From JAUSIF01 sp964620215 (GTDB lineage Bacteria; Pseudomonadota; Alphaproteobacteria; Rhizobiales; Xanthobacteraceae), in NCBI GenBank assembly GCA_964620215.1, contig CAZUJE010000079.1, positions 1-13,567 of the forward strand: a DNA stretch of 13,567 nt, read 5' to 3'. The position numbers and the translations under genes were made by a program. Within the stretch, counting starts at the first letter, position 1, and the number at the start of each line of letters is the position of its first letter. Positions 12,942 to 13,567 of this stretch are shown in pieces. The notes beneath the pieces were generated by a model. The model searched no databases. It saw only the letters and a program-made list of their open reading frames with translations, and was not told the origin of the DNA.

Positions 12942-13567
12942 ATGAAATCCGCCGTCGTTGTCTTCCCCGGCTCCAATCGCGAAGGCGATGTCGCGAAGGC
13001 GATCGAACTCACCTCCGGCCGAAAATCCGAAATGGTCTGGCACGCGGATACGTCGCTGCCGAAGGGCACCGATCTTGTCGTGCTGCCCGGCGGGTTTTCC
13101 TACGGCGACTATCTCCGCTGCGGCGCCATCGCCGCCCGCGCACCGATCATGGACGCGGTGCGTGAACACGCGAAAAAGGGCGGCCTCGTGCTGGGTATCT
13201 GCAACGGATTTCAAATCCTGTGCGAGAGCGGATTGCTGCCGGGAGTTCTGGCCCGCAATGCGAAACTGAAATTCATGTGCCGCGAGGTTTATCTGCGCGT
13301 GGAGCGTTCCGACACGCCCTACTCGCGGCGCTACAACGCGGGCGACGTGATTAAAGTGCCCGTCGCCCACGGCGAGGGGAATTACATCGCCGATGTGGAA
13401 ACGATCAAAAAGCTCGAAGGCGATGGCCGCGTGCTGTTCCGCTACGTCTCGCCGGAAGGAAAACTCGATCCGGCCTGGAACTACAACGGCGCCACCAATT
13501 CCATAGCAGGAATCCTGTCCGGGAAATTCAACGTGCTCGGCCTGATGCCGCATCCGGAAAATCACGT
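12942..13567 (+). CDS. purQ: FGAM synthase glutaminase subunit PurQ (3' partial)
   Basis: This is the class I glutamine amidotransferase subunit that supplies ammonia to PurL in FGAM synthesis. The frame is open from the ATG at 12942 to the window end (208 codons visible; the family is about 220-235 aa), so only the last part is missing. Key features are the start A-V-V-V-F-P-G-S-N-R-E, L-P-G-G-F-S-Y-G-D-Y-L-R-C-G at 48-61, the nucleophile elbow G-I-C-N-G-F-Q with C87, and the catalytic pair in M-P-H-P-E (H204, E206). All three triad residues are therefore present. GGA at 12931-12933 is a weak ribosome site. purL is expected downstream. Confidence 0.96.
   Translation, partial: MKSAVVVFPGSNREGDVAKAIELTSGRKSEMVWHADTSLPKGTDLVVLPGGFSYGDYLRCGAIAARAPIMDAVREHAKKGGLVLGICNGFQILCESGLLPGVLARNAKLKFMCREVYLRVERSDTPYSRRYNAGDVIKVPVAHGEGNYIADVETIKKLEGDGRVLFRYVSPEGKLDPAWNYNGATNSIAGILSGKFNVLGLMPHPENH

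Overview
The window is high-GC, tightly packed, ordinary bacterial chromosome. It most likely comes from an alphaproteobacterium of the Hyphomicrobiales (Rhizobiales). Pointers to this are the F1-ATPase zeta-subunit gene next to purC, a purC-purS-purQ cluster (three-component FGAM synthase), a small Liv-associated membrane protein of alphaproteobacterial type, a good match to the alphaproteobacterial general-stress (sigma-EcfG) promoter, and a REP/REPIN-like intergenic palindrome. I see no phage, IS element, CRISPR array, tRNA or rRNA.

Layout. (1) 1-2264, plus strand: the end of a branched-chain amino acid ABC transporter operon, with livF (cut by the window start), a 120-aa membrane protein overlapping it, and a LivK-type binding lipoprotein. 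A strong bidirectional terminator (2288-2318) closes it against a minus-strand ccdA. (2) 3151-5501: a P1-family Ntn hydrolase (plus) converges on a DadA-like FAD oxidoreductase (minus). A bipartite inverted REP-like element fills the whole gap between them. (3) 5610-8437, plus strand: rpe, a secreted DUF2259-type protein, and purB. (4) 8470-9738, minus strand: a secreted SH3-like protein with an exact-period decapeptide repeat and a glutamine-rich tail, behind a candidate EcfG promoter. (5) 9857-10959, minus strand: an HpcH/HpaI-type aldolase with a problematic start, downstream of the ATPase zeta subunit. (6) 11261 to the end, plus strand: purC, purS, a small secreted protein of unknown function, and purQ (cut by the window end).

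Functional picture. Most genes are housekeeping: amino-acid uptake, periplasmic thiol redox or cytochrome c maturation, D-amino-acid or amide catabolism, the pentose phosphate pathway, de novo purine synthesis (PurB, PurC, PurS, PurQ) and ATP-synthase inhibition. The less ordinary parts are the Q-rich repeat protein with its predicted stress promoter, the lower-GC secreted protein wedged with translational coupling between purS and purQ, and the aldolase whose conserved N-terminal helix lies upstream of any normal start codon. I found no convincing new multi-gene system. The Q-rich stress-regulated protein is the best candidate for undescribed biology.
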